Below are positions 25,060-33,120 of a stretch of DNA of 49,679 nucleotides, in pieces. The stretch is from Mycobacterium sp. E796. Lineage in GTDB: Bacteria > Actinomycetota > Actinomycetes > Mycobacteriales > Mycobacteriaceae. Position numbers and translations under genes: made by a program. The DNA lies in the NCBI RefSeq assembly GCF_001672815.1, contig NZ_LZKK01000041.1, positions 1 to 49,679 of the forward strand. Reading direction: 5' to 3'. The notes under the pieces are model-generated. The model was not told the DNA's origin, did no database searches, and was given only the letters and a program-made list of their open reading frames with translations. Position 1 is the first letter of the stretch, and the number at the start of each line of letters is the position of its first letter.

Positions 25060-26355
25060 TCAAACCTTGTGCGACTTCTGCTCTTCCATCTTGTTCAGGA
25101 AGCCCTCCAGTCCGATGCCGCCGTGGTCGGCCATGACCTCGTCGTAGTCGTACTCCGGCGGGTTGCCGCCGTTGGGGCGCCACCCGGCATCCGCGGTACA
25201 GGATTTGAAGCCGTCCTCGGGGAAGGCATACCAACGCCGTGTGTTGAGTTCGACGATCTTGGCGGCCTCCTCGTCGGGCACGTCGGCGAGCATCTCCTCG
25301 GCGCGCGCGCGGCTCTTGGGCCAGAACGAGTCGGAGTGCGGGTAGTCGCATTCCCAGGTGATGTTGTCGATGCCAATCTGGTGGCGCATCGACATGCCGA
25401 CTTCGTCTTCGATGAAGCATCCGGCGATGTTGCGCCGGAACAATTCCGACGGCGCCACCGTGGGATGGATGTTCTGGTAGAACTTGTGCTTGCGCCAGAC
25501 GTAGTCCGCGCGCTCGACGAGGTACGGCATCCAGCCGACGCCGCCTTCGGAGAACGCGACTTTGAGGTTCGGGTGCTTGTGGAACACCGGCGAGAAGATG
25601 AGCTCGGTCGCCGCGGCCATGGACGTGGTACCCATCAACGTGATCATCACCGCGAAGGGTGCCTCGGGCGCGGTCTGGGGTGGGAATCCGCCACTGCCGA
25701 AATGCATCACCGCGGTGAGGTTGGTCTCTTCGAGCGCCGACCATACCGGCTCCCAGTGCGCCGTGTGGTAGCTGGGCAGCTTCAGGTTGGTCGGGTTGTC
25801 TGGCAGCCCGATCGCTCGCGCCCCCTTGGCCGCCACCCGCTCGATCTCGGCGACGATCAGGGCCGGGTCCCACAGCGGCGTGATCGCCATCGGGATGAAA
25901 CGGGCGGGGTCGGTGGCGCACCACTCGTCGAGCGAGAAGTCGTTCCACGCCTGGACGGACAGGTGCGCCAGTTCCTTGTCCTCGCCTTCCAGGAAAACGG
26001 TGCCACAGAAGCGCGGAAAGGACGGAAAGCACAGCATGGCGTGCACGCCGTCGATGTCCATGTCCGCCAGCCGGGCCTTCGGATCGTAGCAACCCGGGAT
26101 CATGTCGGCGTAGCGAATCGGATCGACGCCGAACTCCTCCGGCGACTTGCCGGCGACCGCGTTCAGCCCGATGTTGGGATAGGCCCTGCCCTCGTATACC
26201 CACTGCTGAATCGGCGGAGCCCCGTCGCGCGGAAAATCGACGATGCGGGGACCGTCGTCAAGGAACTTCTTCGGCAGCCTGTCCGCCCAGACCTGCGGTG
26301 GCTCGATCAGGTGGTCGTCGACGGACAGGAGCTTCATCGAAGGTTGCAGCGGCAT
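25060..26355 (-). CDS. Amidohydrolase family 2 protein (ACMSD-like)
   Basis: This 431-aa TIM-barrel metal-dependent protein has 'LLSVDDHLIEPP' (H15 as the first metal-side His), 'MHFGSGG' in the middle and 'WECDYPHSDSFWP' with a conserved Asp near the C-terminus. The family includes decarboxylases such as ACMSD and gamma-resorcylate decarboxylase as well as hydrolases. The ATG at 26355 was chosen over an upstream GTG at 26394 because the homology begins with 'MKLLSVDDH'; the ATG at 26337 is also possible. It is paralogous to the gene at 43909 (shared 'PNIGLNAVAG'). It converges on the cyclase with 21 bp between. Confidence 0.87.
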   Translation of the reverse strand: MPLQPSMKLLSVDDHLIEPPQVWADRLPKKFLDDGPRIVDFPRDGAPPIQQWVYEGRAYPNIGLNAVAGKSPEEFGVDPIRYADMIPGCYDPKARLADMDIDGVHAMLCFPSFPRFCGTVFLEGEDKELAHLSVQAWNDFSLDEWCATDPARFIPMAITPLWDPALIVAEIERVAAKGARAIGLPDNPTNLKLPSYHTAHWEPVWSALEETNLTAVMHFGSGGFPPQTAPEAPFAVMITLMGTTSMAAATELIFSPVFHKHPNLKVAFSEGGVGWMPYLVERADYVWRKHKFYQNIHPTVAPSELFRRNIAGCFIEDEVGMSMRHQIGIDNITWECDYPHSDSFWPKSRARAEEMLADVPDEEAAKIVELNTRRWYAFPEDGFKSCTADAGWRPNGGNPPEYDYDEVMADHGGIGLEGFLNKMEEQKSHKV

Positions 26356-26395
26356 TGTGGGAGTCGATTCTCGAAGTCGTGCGATACGGTACAAG

Positions 26396-26412
26396 TGAAC
26401 AGATTGTGATTA
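26396..26412. promoter_or_regulatory. Degenerate ACA-N5-TGT-like site
   Basis: TGAACAGATTGTGATTA: the left half matches the consensus and the right half is partial (TGA instead of TGT). It lies 40 bp upstream of the amidohydrolase start (26355) in the divergent gap to the small gene at 26473. Weak support, listed because it shares the strong TGAACA half with the sites at 7676 and 12292. Confidence 0.3.
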
Positions 26413-26472
26413 GTTGACTATAGCGCCGATCGTAGCCGGAGCTCAAACGAACAGGGCGCATCGAGGAGAACC

Positions 26473-26691
26473 ATGACACAACCCGGTACCCCGCAGTCGC
26501 GCATCCCGCACGACGATTGGGCCGACCAGGACCTGCTCACCAAAGGTGAGGCGGCCGAACGCCTCGCCGCCGAAATAGCCGAGGTTACCGCCAAACTCGG
26601 CGCGTCGGATGACAACGACGAGACCCTGATGCGACGACTCAAAGGGCTCAAGGAGGCCTACAAGCACCTCACCGGGGACCCGCCAGGCTGA
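26473..26691 (+). CDS. Small hypothetical protein, charged and helical
   Basis: This 72-aa protein is hydrophilic, with many Glu, Asp, Lys and Arg and a likely amphipathic helix 'GEAAERLAAEIAEVTAKLG' followed by 'ETLMRRLKGLKEAYKHL'. It has no signal peptide or membrane segment. The ribosome binding site GAGGAG is just upstream of the ATG, which supports real translation. It is divergent from the amidohydrolase and converges on the dehydrogenase at 26702. I do not recognise the family; a small partner or regulatory protein is possible. Confidence 0.65.
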   Translation: MTQPGTPQSRIPHDDWADQDLLTKGEAAERLAAEIAEVTAKLGASDDNDETLMRRLKGLKEAYKHLTGDPPG

Positions 26692-26701
26692 CCCGGCCCG
26701 G

Positions 26702-27841
26702 TCAGGCCCGCGGCAAGCCCAGCACCCGTTGCGCGACGATGTTGCGCTGGATCTGAGCGGTCCCGCCGTAGATGCTGGCGGCGCGCGACCACACGTAGAT
26801 GTCCCACTCCAGGCTCTCGGTGAGGAGTGGGCCACTGGCCGAAAGATCCATCATGACGTGGGCGAAGAACTGGTCGGCGCGCGTCATCAGCAACTTGTCC
26901 ACCGACCCCTCGGGCCCGGGAAGCCTACCGTTTTGGCGCTCCGTGAGAGATCTCAGAACCTTCACCTGGAGCGCCCTCAACTCAACGTACGCCTGCCCGA
27001 GTCGGGCCCGCGCCGACGGCGAATCTTCGAGCCAGCCAACGCGAATGTCCTCCTCGAGGCGCCGTAGCTGGGTTTTGAGCCGGCCGATCCAGTTGATGTC
27101 GCTGGGACCACGCTCATAGGCAAGCAGCTGGTTGGCGATGGACCAGCCTTCCCCCCGCTTACCGAGCAGGTTGCTCGCGGGTACATCGACGTTGTCGAAG
27201 GCGATCTCCGTGAATTCGCGGTTCCGGGCGGCGTTGACGATGGGCCGCACCTCGATGCCGGCGGTCGACATCGGCACCAGCAACACGGAGATGCCGCGGT
27301 GCTTCGGCGCGTCCGGCTCGGTGCGGCACAGCAGAAAGCACCAGTCGGCGACCGCACCGAAGCTGGTCCAGATCTTCCTGCCGTTGACGCGGAACGTCTG
27401 GCGACCGTCCGAGTCCATCAATTCGGCGCGGGTCCTCAGTCCGGCAAGATCGGACCCCGCCTCCGGTTCGGAGAACCCTTGACACCAGCGCACGCGGCCG
27501 GATAACAGCCCAGGCAGCAGCGTGTCGCGTTGCTCCTCGGTACCAAACAGGCGCAACGCGTTGCTGAGGTGACCCACGCCCTCGATTGGCGCGGCGCCGG
27601 CACGCCCGAGCTCATCGTTGAGGATCGCCTCGTAGACCGGCGCCTTACCGTGGCCCCCATACTCCACGGGGAAGGACAACCCTATGTATCCGGCCTCGTA
27701 AAGGGTCTGATGCCAGGCGTTTTGCGCGTCCGCACGGGCGGCCGGGTCGTCGGGGATCGCGGCGTCAGGCGCGTGACTGGACAGCCACTGCCTGAGCTCG
27801 GCGCGGAACTCCGCTTCTGGCACGCTGTCGTCGAAATCCAT
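26702..27841 (-). CDS. Acyl-CoA dehydrogenase, large-subunit type
   Basis: This 379-aa flavoprotein has 'GLSFPVEYGGHGKAP', 'CQGFSEPEAGSDLAGLRT', 'NGRKIWTSFGAVADW' and the C-terminal 'SIYGGTAQIQRNIVAQRVLGLPR'. The Glu of the EGT motif of medium-chain dehydrogenase is Gly. It is directly downstream of the 347-aa dehydrogenase at 27844 (2-bp gap), the order and size ratio seen in heteromeric mycobacterial steroid dehydrogenases such as FadE28/FadE29, so the two probably form one enzyme. The ATG at 27841 is a clear start. Confidence 0.91.
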   Translation of the reverse strand: MDFDDSVPEAEFRAELRQWLSSHAPDAAIPDDPAARADAQNAWHQTLYEAGYIGLSFPVEYGGHGKAPVYEAILNDELGRAGAAPIEGVGHLSNALRLFGTEEQRDTLLPGLLSGRVRWCQGFSEPEAGSDLAGLRTRAELMDSDGRQTFRVNGRKIWTSFGAVADWCFLLCRTEPDAPKHRGISVLLVPMSTAGIEVRPIVNAARNREFTEIAFDNVDVPASNLLGKRGEGWSIANQLLAYERGPSDINWIGRLKTQLRRLEEDIRVGWLEDSPSARARLGQAYVELRALQVKVLRSLTERQNGRLPGPEGSVDKLLMTRADQFFAHVMMDLSASGPLLTESLEWDIYVWSRAASIYGGTAQIQRNIVAQRVLGLPRA

Positions 27842-27843
27842 GG

Positions 27844-28887
27844 CTAAGCAAGATCCGGGTTCGCCAGCCGCAGCGCGGCGATGGCCTCATAGTGAACCGC
27901 CTCGTCGCCGAACAACCGCCGGTCCAACAGTGTCCGCCGGAGGCGCAGATGCGAAACGTGCTCCCAGGTGATCGCGATACCGCCGAAGACCTGAACGGTC
28001 GTCTCCACCACCTCCCGGCCCGCGGCCGAGGCGTATGCCTTCGCCGTCATCGCCGCCAGGCGCGCCTCTTCTACTGACAGGTGGTCGATCGCCCACGCCG
28101 CATGCCAGAGGCAACTCCGGGCGCCTTCCACCTGCACGAGTGCATCGGCGAGGAGATGGGCCACGGCTTGGAATGACCCGATCTTCGCCCCGAATTGAGC
28201 ACGCTCACCCGCATAGCGCACCGCGTCGTCCAAGGCGCCCTGCATGACACCAACCAGGTCGGCCGCGAACGCGGTCATCGCCAGCGACTCCACCCGCTGC
28301 CACCGTTCGTCGCTGATCGGATTTCCCGTCGGTTCAGCATTATCTCCCAGATTGGTTGTGGTACAACGGATGACGCGAGTGAGGTCCAGCGCATCGGTCT
28401 TTGTGCCGTCCAGCGGGGCGCATACGAGTCGGCGGTGGCCGTCGGCGCGTAGTGCACACAGTCCGTGGGTCGCGCCGGCGGCGTCGAAGGCCACGCCCGG
28501 CCAGTTCGCAGCGCAGAATCCCGCCAGGTCTGCGCGCAACACCGGCGCCACCCGCAGGTCGCCTTCAGCGATGCGCTCGAGTTCCTTGTCGGCACCGGCG
28601 GCGTCGAGCAGCTCGCCGGCAAGCACCGCCTGGCCCACCACCGGAACGGCGCTAAGGGTCCTTGCGAGTTGTTCGATGACGATTGCGGTTTCGACGCCGC
28701 TGGCGGCAAGTCCACACAGGCCGGGCGAACGCAACGTCGGCACGCCGAGGTCCACGAGCCGCTGCCATTGGGCGTCGAGCGCCTCACCTGTCGCGATGTC
28801 GTCCGGGTTGGTGACGCCGATGCTCTCCCCCAGCTGAGCCGCGGTCTCCTGCAGCAACTGCTGCTCGTCGGTGAAGGCGATTTCCAT
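27844..28887 (-). CDS. Acyl-CoA dehydrogenase, small-subunit type
   Basis: This 347-aa protein starts 'MEIAFTDEQQLLQETAAQLG' and has 'ERAQFGAKIGSFQAVAHLLAD' and 'GGIAITWEHVSHLRLRRTLL', the last being the small-subunit signature shared with 1176 and 41641. The loop 'AVTEKSG' seen in 1176 is poorly conserved here, so it may bind FAD or substrate only together with the 379-aa partner downstream. The ATG at 28887 follows the P450 stop by 2 bp; a longer in-frame reading to 29055 lies inside the P450. Confidence 0.88.
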   Translation of the reverse strand: MEIAFTDEQQLLQETAAQLGESIGVTNPDDIATGEALDAQWQRLVDLGVPTLRSPGLCGLAASGVETAIVIEQLARTLSAVPVVGQAVLAGELLDAAGADKELERIAEGDLRVAPVLRADLAGFCAANWPGVAFDAAGATHGLCALRADGHRRLVCAPLDGTKTDALDLTRVIRCTTTNLGDNAEPTGNPISDERWQRVESLAMTAFAADLVGVMQGALDDAVRYAGERAQFGAKIGSFQAVAHLLADALVQVEGARSCLWHAAWAIDHLSVEEARLAAMTAKAYASAAGREVVETTVQVFGGIAITWEHVSHLRLRRTLLDRRLFGDEAVHYEAIAALRLANPDLA

Positions 28888-28889
28888 GG

Positions 28890-30089
28890 TCAGCGCAGCG
28901 TCATCTCCACGCTGGTATACCCGCGTACGGTCGCGGTGAGTACCCGCTCGCGCGCCCCGATGGCATACTCCGGGAACTTGTCGGCGATGTATTCGAACAC
29001 CAGCTGAGCCTCTCGGCGCGCCAACCACTGCCCGAGACAAATATGAATTCCCCATCCGAAGTACACGTCGGTGCCGCGCGGCCTTCCGATGATGAAGCGG
29101 TCGGGATCGTCGTAGCGCCGTTCGTCCCGGTTGGCGCTGCCAAGCAGCAGCAGCACCCAGTCACCGGCCTGCATCGTGACGCCGTGACGCTCGATGGGCC
29201 GGGTCAAGGTGCGCGCCACCCAGTGGCTCGGGGTGTCGTAGCGAAGCGCCTCGTTGACCGCGGCGGGAATGACACTGCGGTCCTTGACGATTCGATGCCA
29301 CTGTTCAGGATGTTCCGCGAGCGCGACCAGGCCGTTGGAGATCAGCTTCTGGGTGGTTTCTGAGCCGGCGGCCGATAGGAGATTGCAGAACATCAGCACC
29401 TCGTGTGCGGTCAGCGATCGGTCACCGCCGGCTTCGGGATCGTCGAACCTGGCTTGCAGCACGATGCTGATCAAGTCGTCACCCGGGTCGGTGCGGCGCC
29501 GCTCGATCAGGTCACCGATGTACTGGCTGATCAGCCGGTTGGCCTCGATGGCTTTGGCCGGCATGGTCACCTCGCCTTCCTCACGAGTGAGGAACGCCTC
29601 CCACCAGACCCGGAGCTGCGCCCGGTCACCGGCTGGCACACCGAGGAGATCACCGATTACGTCCGTGGGAACGGTGAACGCGAAGGCCTCCATCGCGTCG
29701 ACGGTGGTACCCGGTCGCAGCCGGCCCAGGTGGGTGCTGACCACCTCCCGCAGGGCAGACTCCATGGCGGCGACCGCTTTTGGCGTGAAGAACCCTTTGA
29801 GGACGCCGCGAATGCGATCGTGGCGGGGTGGGTCCATCGAGATCACCGAGTATTTGCGGCCATCGTTGTCCGGGTTCTCCGGCGCCGGCCCGCGCTTGGA
29901 CGAAAACGTCTCCCAGTCCCGCAAAGCCTGCGAAACGTCGTCGAACCTGGACAGGACCCACCAGCGGTTCTCGGGATCCCGGTAGACCGGCGCCTCGTCC
30001 CGCAATCTCCGGTAGACCGGGTACGGGTCGTCGAATATCGCCTTCGAGAACGGCGAATACATCAACTCGCTGGTCGCTGGCACAGCCAT
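28890..30089 (-). CDS. Cytochrome P450
   Basis: This 399-aa P450 has 'DDPYPVYRRLRDEAPVYRD' at the N-terminus, the I-helix 'SAAGSETTQ', ExxR in 'NEALRY', and the heme loop 'FGWGIHICLGQWLARREA' with Cys351 as ligand. All core motifs are intact. It is the first gene of the minus operon with the dehydrogenase pair, a P450-FadE-FadE order that suggests oxidation of a terminal carbon followed by beta-oxidation-like steps. The start is the ATG at 30089. The 46-bp gap to the VOC gene has a weak TGAACA half site at 30106-30111. Confidence 0.93.
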   Translation of the reverse strand: MAVPATSELMYSPFSKAIFDDPYPVYRRLRDEAPVYRDPENRWWVLSRFDDVSQALRDWETFSSKRGPAPENPDNDGRKYSVISMDPPRHDRIRGVLKGFFTPKAVAAMESALREVVSTHLGRLRPGTTVDAMEAFAFTVPTDVIGDLLGVPAGDRAQLRVWWEAFLTREEGEVTMPAKAIEANRLISQYIGDLIERRRTDPGDDLISIVLQARFDDPEAGGDRSLTAHEVLMFCNLLSAAGSETTQKLISNGLVALAEHPEQWHRIVKDRSVIPAAVNEALRYDTPSHWVARTLTRPIERHGVTMQAGDWVLLLLGSANRDERRYDDPDRFIIGRPRGTDVYFGWGIHICLGQWLARREAQLVFEYIADKFPEYAIGARERVLTATVRGYTSVEMTLR

Positions 30090-30135
30090 GACTCTATCAT
30101 CGTAATGAACAATCGGACGTTGAGTGACTAGTTGC

Positions 30136-30582
30136 TCAGTTCGGCGGTGTGCGTTCGATCAGCTCGATCCAGTTGCCGTCGGGGTCGGTCGCCATCATTC
30201 CCCGGTTGCCGCCCTCGAATGTGACCGTCCGCTCCGGTCGGGCCTGGCCACCGAAGCGCGCGATTCTGGCGATGGATGCGGCCGGGTCGTCGACAAGGAA
30301 CGACAGATGCGTGAAGCCAACCGCGTTCATCCGGCGGGGCCCGCCACTTCCGTGAACGCCCGGTGCCGGATAGCCGAGCAACTCGAGCCGAAATCCATCG
30401 CGCTGCAAGTACACAAGGTCCAGCACCAGCCCCGGCACACCGAGCAGCTGTGCCGTGTCCGGCCCATCGACTCGCAGCCGTCCGCATTCGTCGAAGCCAA
30501 GTGCTAGGCAATAGAATTCGACGGACTTTTCGAGGTCACTGACGCAGAGGCCGATATGGGTGAGGCGGAGGCCGGCGCTCAT
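30136..30582 (-). CDS. VOC-family protein (glyoxalase/dioxygenase fold)
   Basis: This 148-aa protein has two beta-alpha-beta-beta-beta units: 'RLTHIGLCVSDLEKSVEFY' (H9 as a likely metal ligand) and 'GFTHLSFLVDDPAASIARI', ending with 'DPDGNWIELIERT', the usual Glu-bearing strand. The VOC fold serves as glyoxalase, epimerase (methylmalonyl-CoA type) or dioxygenase; an acyl-CoA epimerase would fit beside CaiB proteins but is not shown. I chose the ATG at 30582 for the ATGA overlap with the CaiB stop; a longer in-frame reading lies inside that gene. Confidence 0.84.
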   Translation of the reverse strand: MSAGLRLTHIGLCVSDLEKSVEFYCLALGFDECGRLRVDGPDTAQLLGVPGLVLDLVYLQRDGFRLELLGYPAPGVHGSGGPRRMNAVGFTHLSFLVDDPAASIARIARFGGQARPERTVTFEGGNRGMMATDPDGNWIELIERTPPN

Positions 30583-31781
30583 AGCGTGTTGTCGCCGAGC
30601 TCGTCGAGCAGATCGTTGTGCTCGCCGAGAAGGGGCGGCCGTGACGGTCCGTTGGTTGGGCTGGCGCTGAAGACGTACGGCGTCCCTGGATATCGGAAGC
30701 TTCCCCCGAGTTCTGGGTGGGATACCGGCACCTGAAATCCGCGGGCGGCGATGTGTTCGTCCTCGAAGGCCTCGTCGGGGGACAGCACCGCTCCCGCGGG
30801 GAATCCGCGTCGCTGGCTTTCCAGGAAGTACTCGTTGGCCGGCATGCGGGAAGCGATCAAGGTGATCGCATCGCGGGCCGCCGTCAGTATCGCGGTCGTC
30901 TCGTCGTCGGCGCCGATCATCGCGATGTCGACCGGCTCGTCGCGAGACGCGGCCATCTCCAAGAACACCGCCTCCGGGAGCTCGTCGATGAGGCCGAGGT
31001 CGGCGAGCCAGGTCAACAGGTTCGCGAATTCGGGCGGTTTGCGCGGCAGGACGCCGGTGGTGGCGTAGGCGCCGTCCGAGCATCGGACCTGCGTCGGTTG
31101 GCTAGGCGTGAAGTATGCGTGGCGGCCGGTCTGGCGGACACATGTCTCGTTGTTGACCAGCCAGTGGTAGGTGGTCTGCTCGCAACTGACGTTGCAGGCC
31201 GCGTTGACGCTGACGTCGACGAGCTGACCCTGGCCGGTCCGGTCGCGGTGCGCAAGGGCGACCAGCGCGCCGATCGCGCAATACAGGCCGGCGATGTTGG
31301 CCGACTGGTCGCCGGCGCCGCGTATCGGCGGCAGGGAGTGGTCGTCGTAGCCGCAGTTCCAGACCGGGCCGCCGCCGGCGAGCATGGTGAGGTCGGTGAC
31401 CGGTTGGTCGGCCCGCATGCTGTCGAGCCCGAAGGGGGTGACCGCCACCCAGATCAGGGACGGGTGCCGTACGTCGCCGATGGGGCCGGCGTCGGAGATC
31501 ACGATGTCGGCGCCGGTGATCAGCCGCCCCAGGGCGCTGACGCCCTGCGCGGTGTCCAGATCGACCGTCACGGAGCGCTTGCCCACGTTGCCGCTCCACC
31601 AGCGCAGGCTGGTGTCCGGCCCAATGTTGCCGTGCGCGAACGGCGGTCGCGACCGATGCGAGGATCCGGCGGGGGGTTCGACGACGACGACCTCGGCGCC
31701 GAGTTCGGCGAGCAGCCTTCCCCCGACGGGGGTGAACTGGCCACTGATCTCGACGACGCGGAGCCCGCTCAGCGCGTTCAG
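30579..31781 (-). CDS. CaiB/BaiF-type CoA-transferase, probable CTG start
   Basis: About 400 aa: 'LSGLRVVEISGQFTPVGGRLLAELGAEVVVVEPP', 'KRSVTVDLDTAQG', 'RTGQGQLVDVSVNAA' and 'RGFQVPVSHPELGGSFRYPG' mark a type III CoA-transferase/racemase. Upstream there is no ATG, GTG or TTG near the homology start in this frame. A CTG at 31781 overlaps the stop of the previous CaiB gene as CTGA, the same geometry as the ATGA and GTGA junctions elsewhere, so CTG initiation is likely. The two adjacent CaiB chains may form a heteromer; a fused version exists at 39509. Substrate not known. Confidence 0.82.
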   Translation of the reverse strand: MNALSGLRVVEISGQFTPVGGRLLAELGAEVVVVEPPAGSSHRSRPPFAHGNIGPDTSLRWWSGNVGKRSVTVDLDTAQGVSALGRLITGADIVISDAGPIGDVRHPSLIWVAVTPFGLDSMRADQPVTDLTMLAGGGPVWNCGYDDHSLPPIRGAGDQSANIAGLYCAIGALVALAHRDRTGQGQLVDVSVNAACNVSCEQTTYHWLVNNETCVRQTGRHAYFTPSQPTQVRCSDGAYATTGVLPRKPPEFANLLTWLADLGLIDELPEAVFLEMAASRDEPVDIAMIGADDETTAILTAARDAITLIASRMPANEYFLESQRRGFPAGAVLSPDEAFEDEHIAARGFQVPVSHPELGGSFRYPGTPYVFSASPTNGPSRPPLLGEHNDLLDELGDNTL

Positions 31782-33016
31782 ATCACACCCTGCTTCGTCA
31801 ATTCGTCCAACTCCTGATCGCTGTGCCCGAGCAGCCCGCCCAGCACGTCCCGGTTGTGTTCGCCCAGACACGGGGCGGCCCGGGAAATGTTCCAGGGCGA
31901 GGCCGACATGCGCAGCGGAAGGCCTTCCACGCGCACCGTCCCGATCTCGGGGTGCGCCACGGTTGGGAAGAGTCCCCACTCGACGAGGTCGGGGTCTCCG
32001 TCGATCCGTTCCCGGGGGGATTTGACGACGCTCGCCGGAACTCCGGACGCGCTGAGTTCGCTTGACAGCGTGGACGCTTCGCGGTTCCGGGTGCACGCGC
32101 TGACGAGTTCGTCGAGTGCGTCGGCGCCGAGCAACCGCTGCTCCAGTGTGGCGAACCGGTCGTCCGTCAGTCGGGGTTCGTCGAGGACTTTGGACAGCAG
32201 CGCGACGTCCCGTTCGTCGCGGCAGGCGATGGCTATCCACCGGTCCTCGCCCAGGCACGGGTAGATGCCGTGCGGAGCCATCTCGCCGAAGTCGGCGTGG
32301 TTACCGTCCGGGAGCCCCGGCCGGCGGGCGGGCCGCCCGTTGACGGTCCAATCCAGCACTTCGGTGGGCAGCATCGCGATCCCGGCCGGCACCGTGGCCA
32401 AATCGATGTGCTGGCCCTCGCCGGTGCGTTCGCGCTGATGTAGGGCCGCCAGTATCGCCACGGTCATGTAGTAGGCGGCGATGTGGTCCATGTAGGAGTA
32501 ACCCCATCCCGCCGGCTCGTGGTCAGGCAGCCCGGCGGTGAAGGTCAACCCGCTCAGCGCCTGAACGATCGGACCCCAGGTCTTGAAGTCTCGGTACGGC
32601 CCGGTGTGGCCGAAGCCGCAGTTGGAGACATAGATGATGTCCGATTTGATCCGGCGCAGCTCGTCGTAGCCAAAACCCATCCTGCCCAGCACGCCGGCCG
32701 CGAAATTCTCGCAGACGATGTCGGAGACGGCGATCAGTTCCCGCAACAGCTCCTTGCCGGCCGCGAGACGCAGATTGATGGTCACCCCGAGCTTGCCAAC
32801 GTTGTGGTTGTTGAAGCCGGCGCCCAGATTCACGCCCCGACGCTCGTCGACGAACGGACCCACGCCACGCAGCGCGTCCCACATCCCGCGCGTTGCGGGG
32901 TCCTCGACGCGAATGACCTCGGCGCCGAACGCCGCGAGGATTTTCGTCGCCCCGGCGCCGGCCAGTTGACCGCCCAGGTCGCACACGCGAAGGTGGGACA
33001 AACCAGCGGTCACCAT
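31778..33016 (-). CDS. CaiB/BaiF-type CoA-transferase
   Basis: This 412-aa type III CoA-transferase/racemase has 'HLRVCDLGGQLAGAGATKILAAFGAEVIRVEDP', 'NNHNVGKLGVTINLR', 'GRMGFGYDELRRIKSDIIYVSNCGFG' and 'PCLGEHNRDVL' at the end. Family members swap CoA between acids or racemise 2-methylacyl-CoA. I chose the ATG at 33016 (MVTAGLSHLRV), which begins the homology. A perfect ACA-N5-TGT repeat sits only 8 bp upstream of this start, so strong repression by a bound protein is likely. It is followed by the second CaiB chain with a 4-bp overlap. Confidence 0.89.
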   Translation of the reverse strand: MVTAGLSHLRVCDLGGQLAGAGATKILAAFGAEVIRVEDPATRGMWDALRGVGPFVDERRGVNLGAGFNNHNVGKLGVTINLRLAAGKELLRELIAVSDIVCENFAAGVLGRMGFGYDELRRIKSDIIYVSNCGFGHTGPYRDFKTWGPIVQALSGLTFTAGLPDHEPAGWGYSYMDHIAAYYMTVAILAALHQRERTGEGQHIDLATVPAGIAMLPTEVLDWTVNGRPARRPGLPDGNHADFGEMAPHGIYPCLGEDRWIAIACRDERDVALLSKVLDEPRLTDDRFATLEQRLLGADALDELVSACTRNREASTLSSELSASGVPASVVKSPRERIDGDPDLVEWGLFPTVAHPEIGTVRVEGLPLRMSASPWNISRAAPCLGEHNRDVLGGLLGHSDQELDELTKQGVI

Positions 33017-33024
33017 GCAACAAT

Positions 33025-33041
33025 AGAACATAATTTGTTCT
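33025..33041. promoter_or_regulatory. ACA-N5-TGT inverted repeat, perfect 6-5-6 operator
   Basis: AGAACATAATTTGTTCT: arms AGAACA and TGTTCT are perfectly complementary around 5 bp. It is 8 bp upstream of the CaiB start on the minus strand. Together with the site at 33091 it brackets the 104-bp divergent promoter gap 33017-33120. One of the two best examples of the motif in the window. Confidence 0.6.
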
Positions 33042-33090
33042 GCTGCCAACGCGATCGGATGGTCTTGTATGGAACGGGCCTGCTCGCAGA

Positions 33091-33107
33091 TTAACAATTA
33101 ATGTTCT
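33091..33107. promoter_or_regulatory. ACA-N5-TGT inverted repeat (candidate operator of the P450)
   Basis: TTAACAATTAATGTTCT: core ACA-ATTAA-TGT, with AACA/TGTT complementary. It ends 13 bp before the P450 ATG at 33121 and is followed by another half site, ATTGTTCA (33108-33115). There is no clear ribosome binding site before the ATG, so the P450 mRNA may be leaderless or nearly so. Confidence 0.5.
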
Positions 33108-33120
33108 ATTGTTCAGTCTT

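Noticed and set aside
30106..30120. Further ACA-N5-TGT site upstream of the P450 at 28890
   Set aside because: Only the TGAACA half is present; the expected TGT half is missing, so it is mentioned only with the gene.
30579..32258. The 559-codon reading taken as one CaiB gene with a long N-terminus
   Set aside because: The first ~159 codons lie inside the upstream CaiB gene in another frame and look like shadow sequence; the homology starts next to the CTG at 31781.
33017..33120. KstR-type operator
   Set aside because: The KstR motif as I know it has AAC and GTT two bases apart; here the halves are five bases apart in ACA-N5-TGT, so I did not assign it to KstR.
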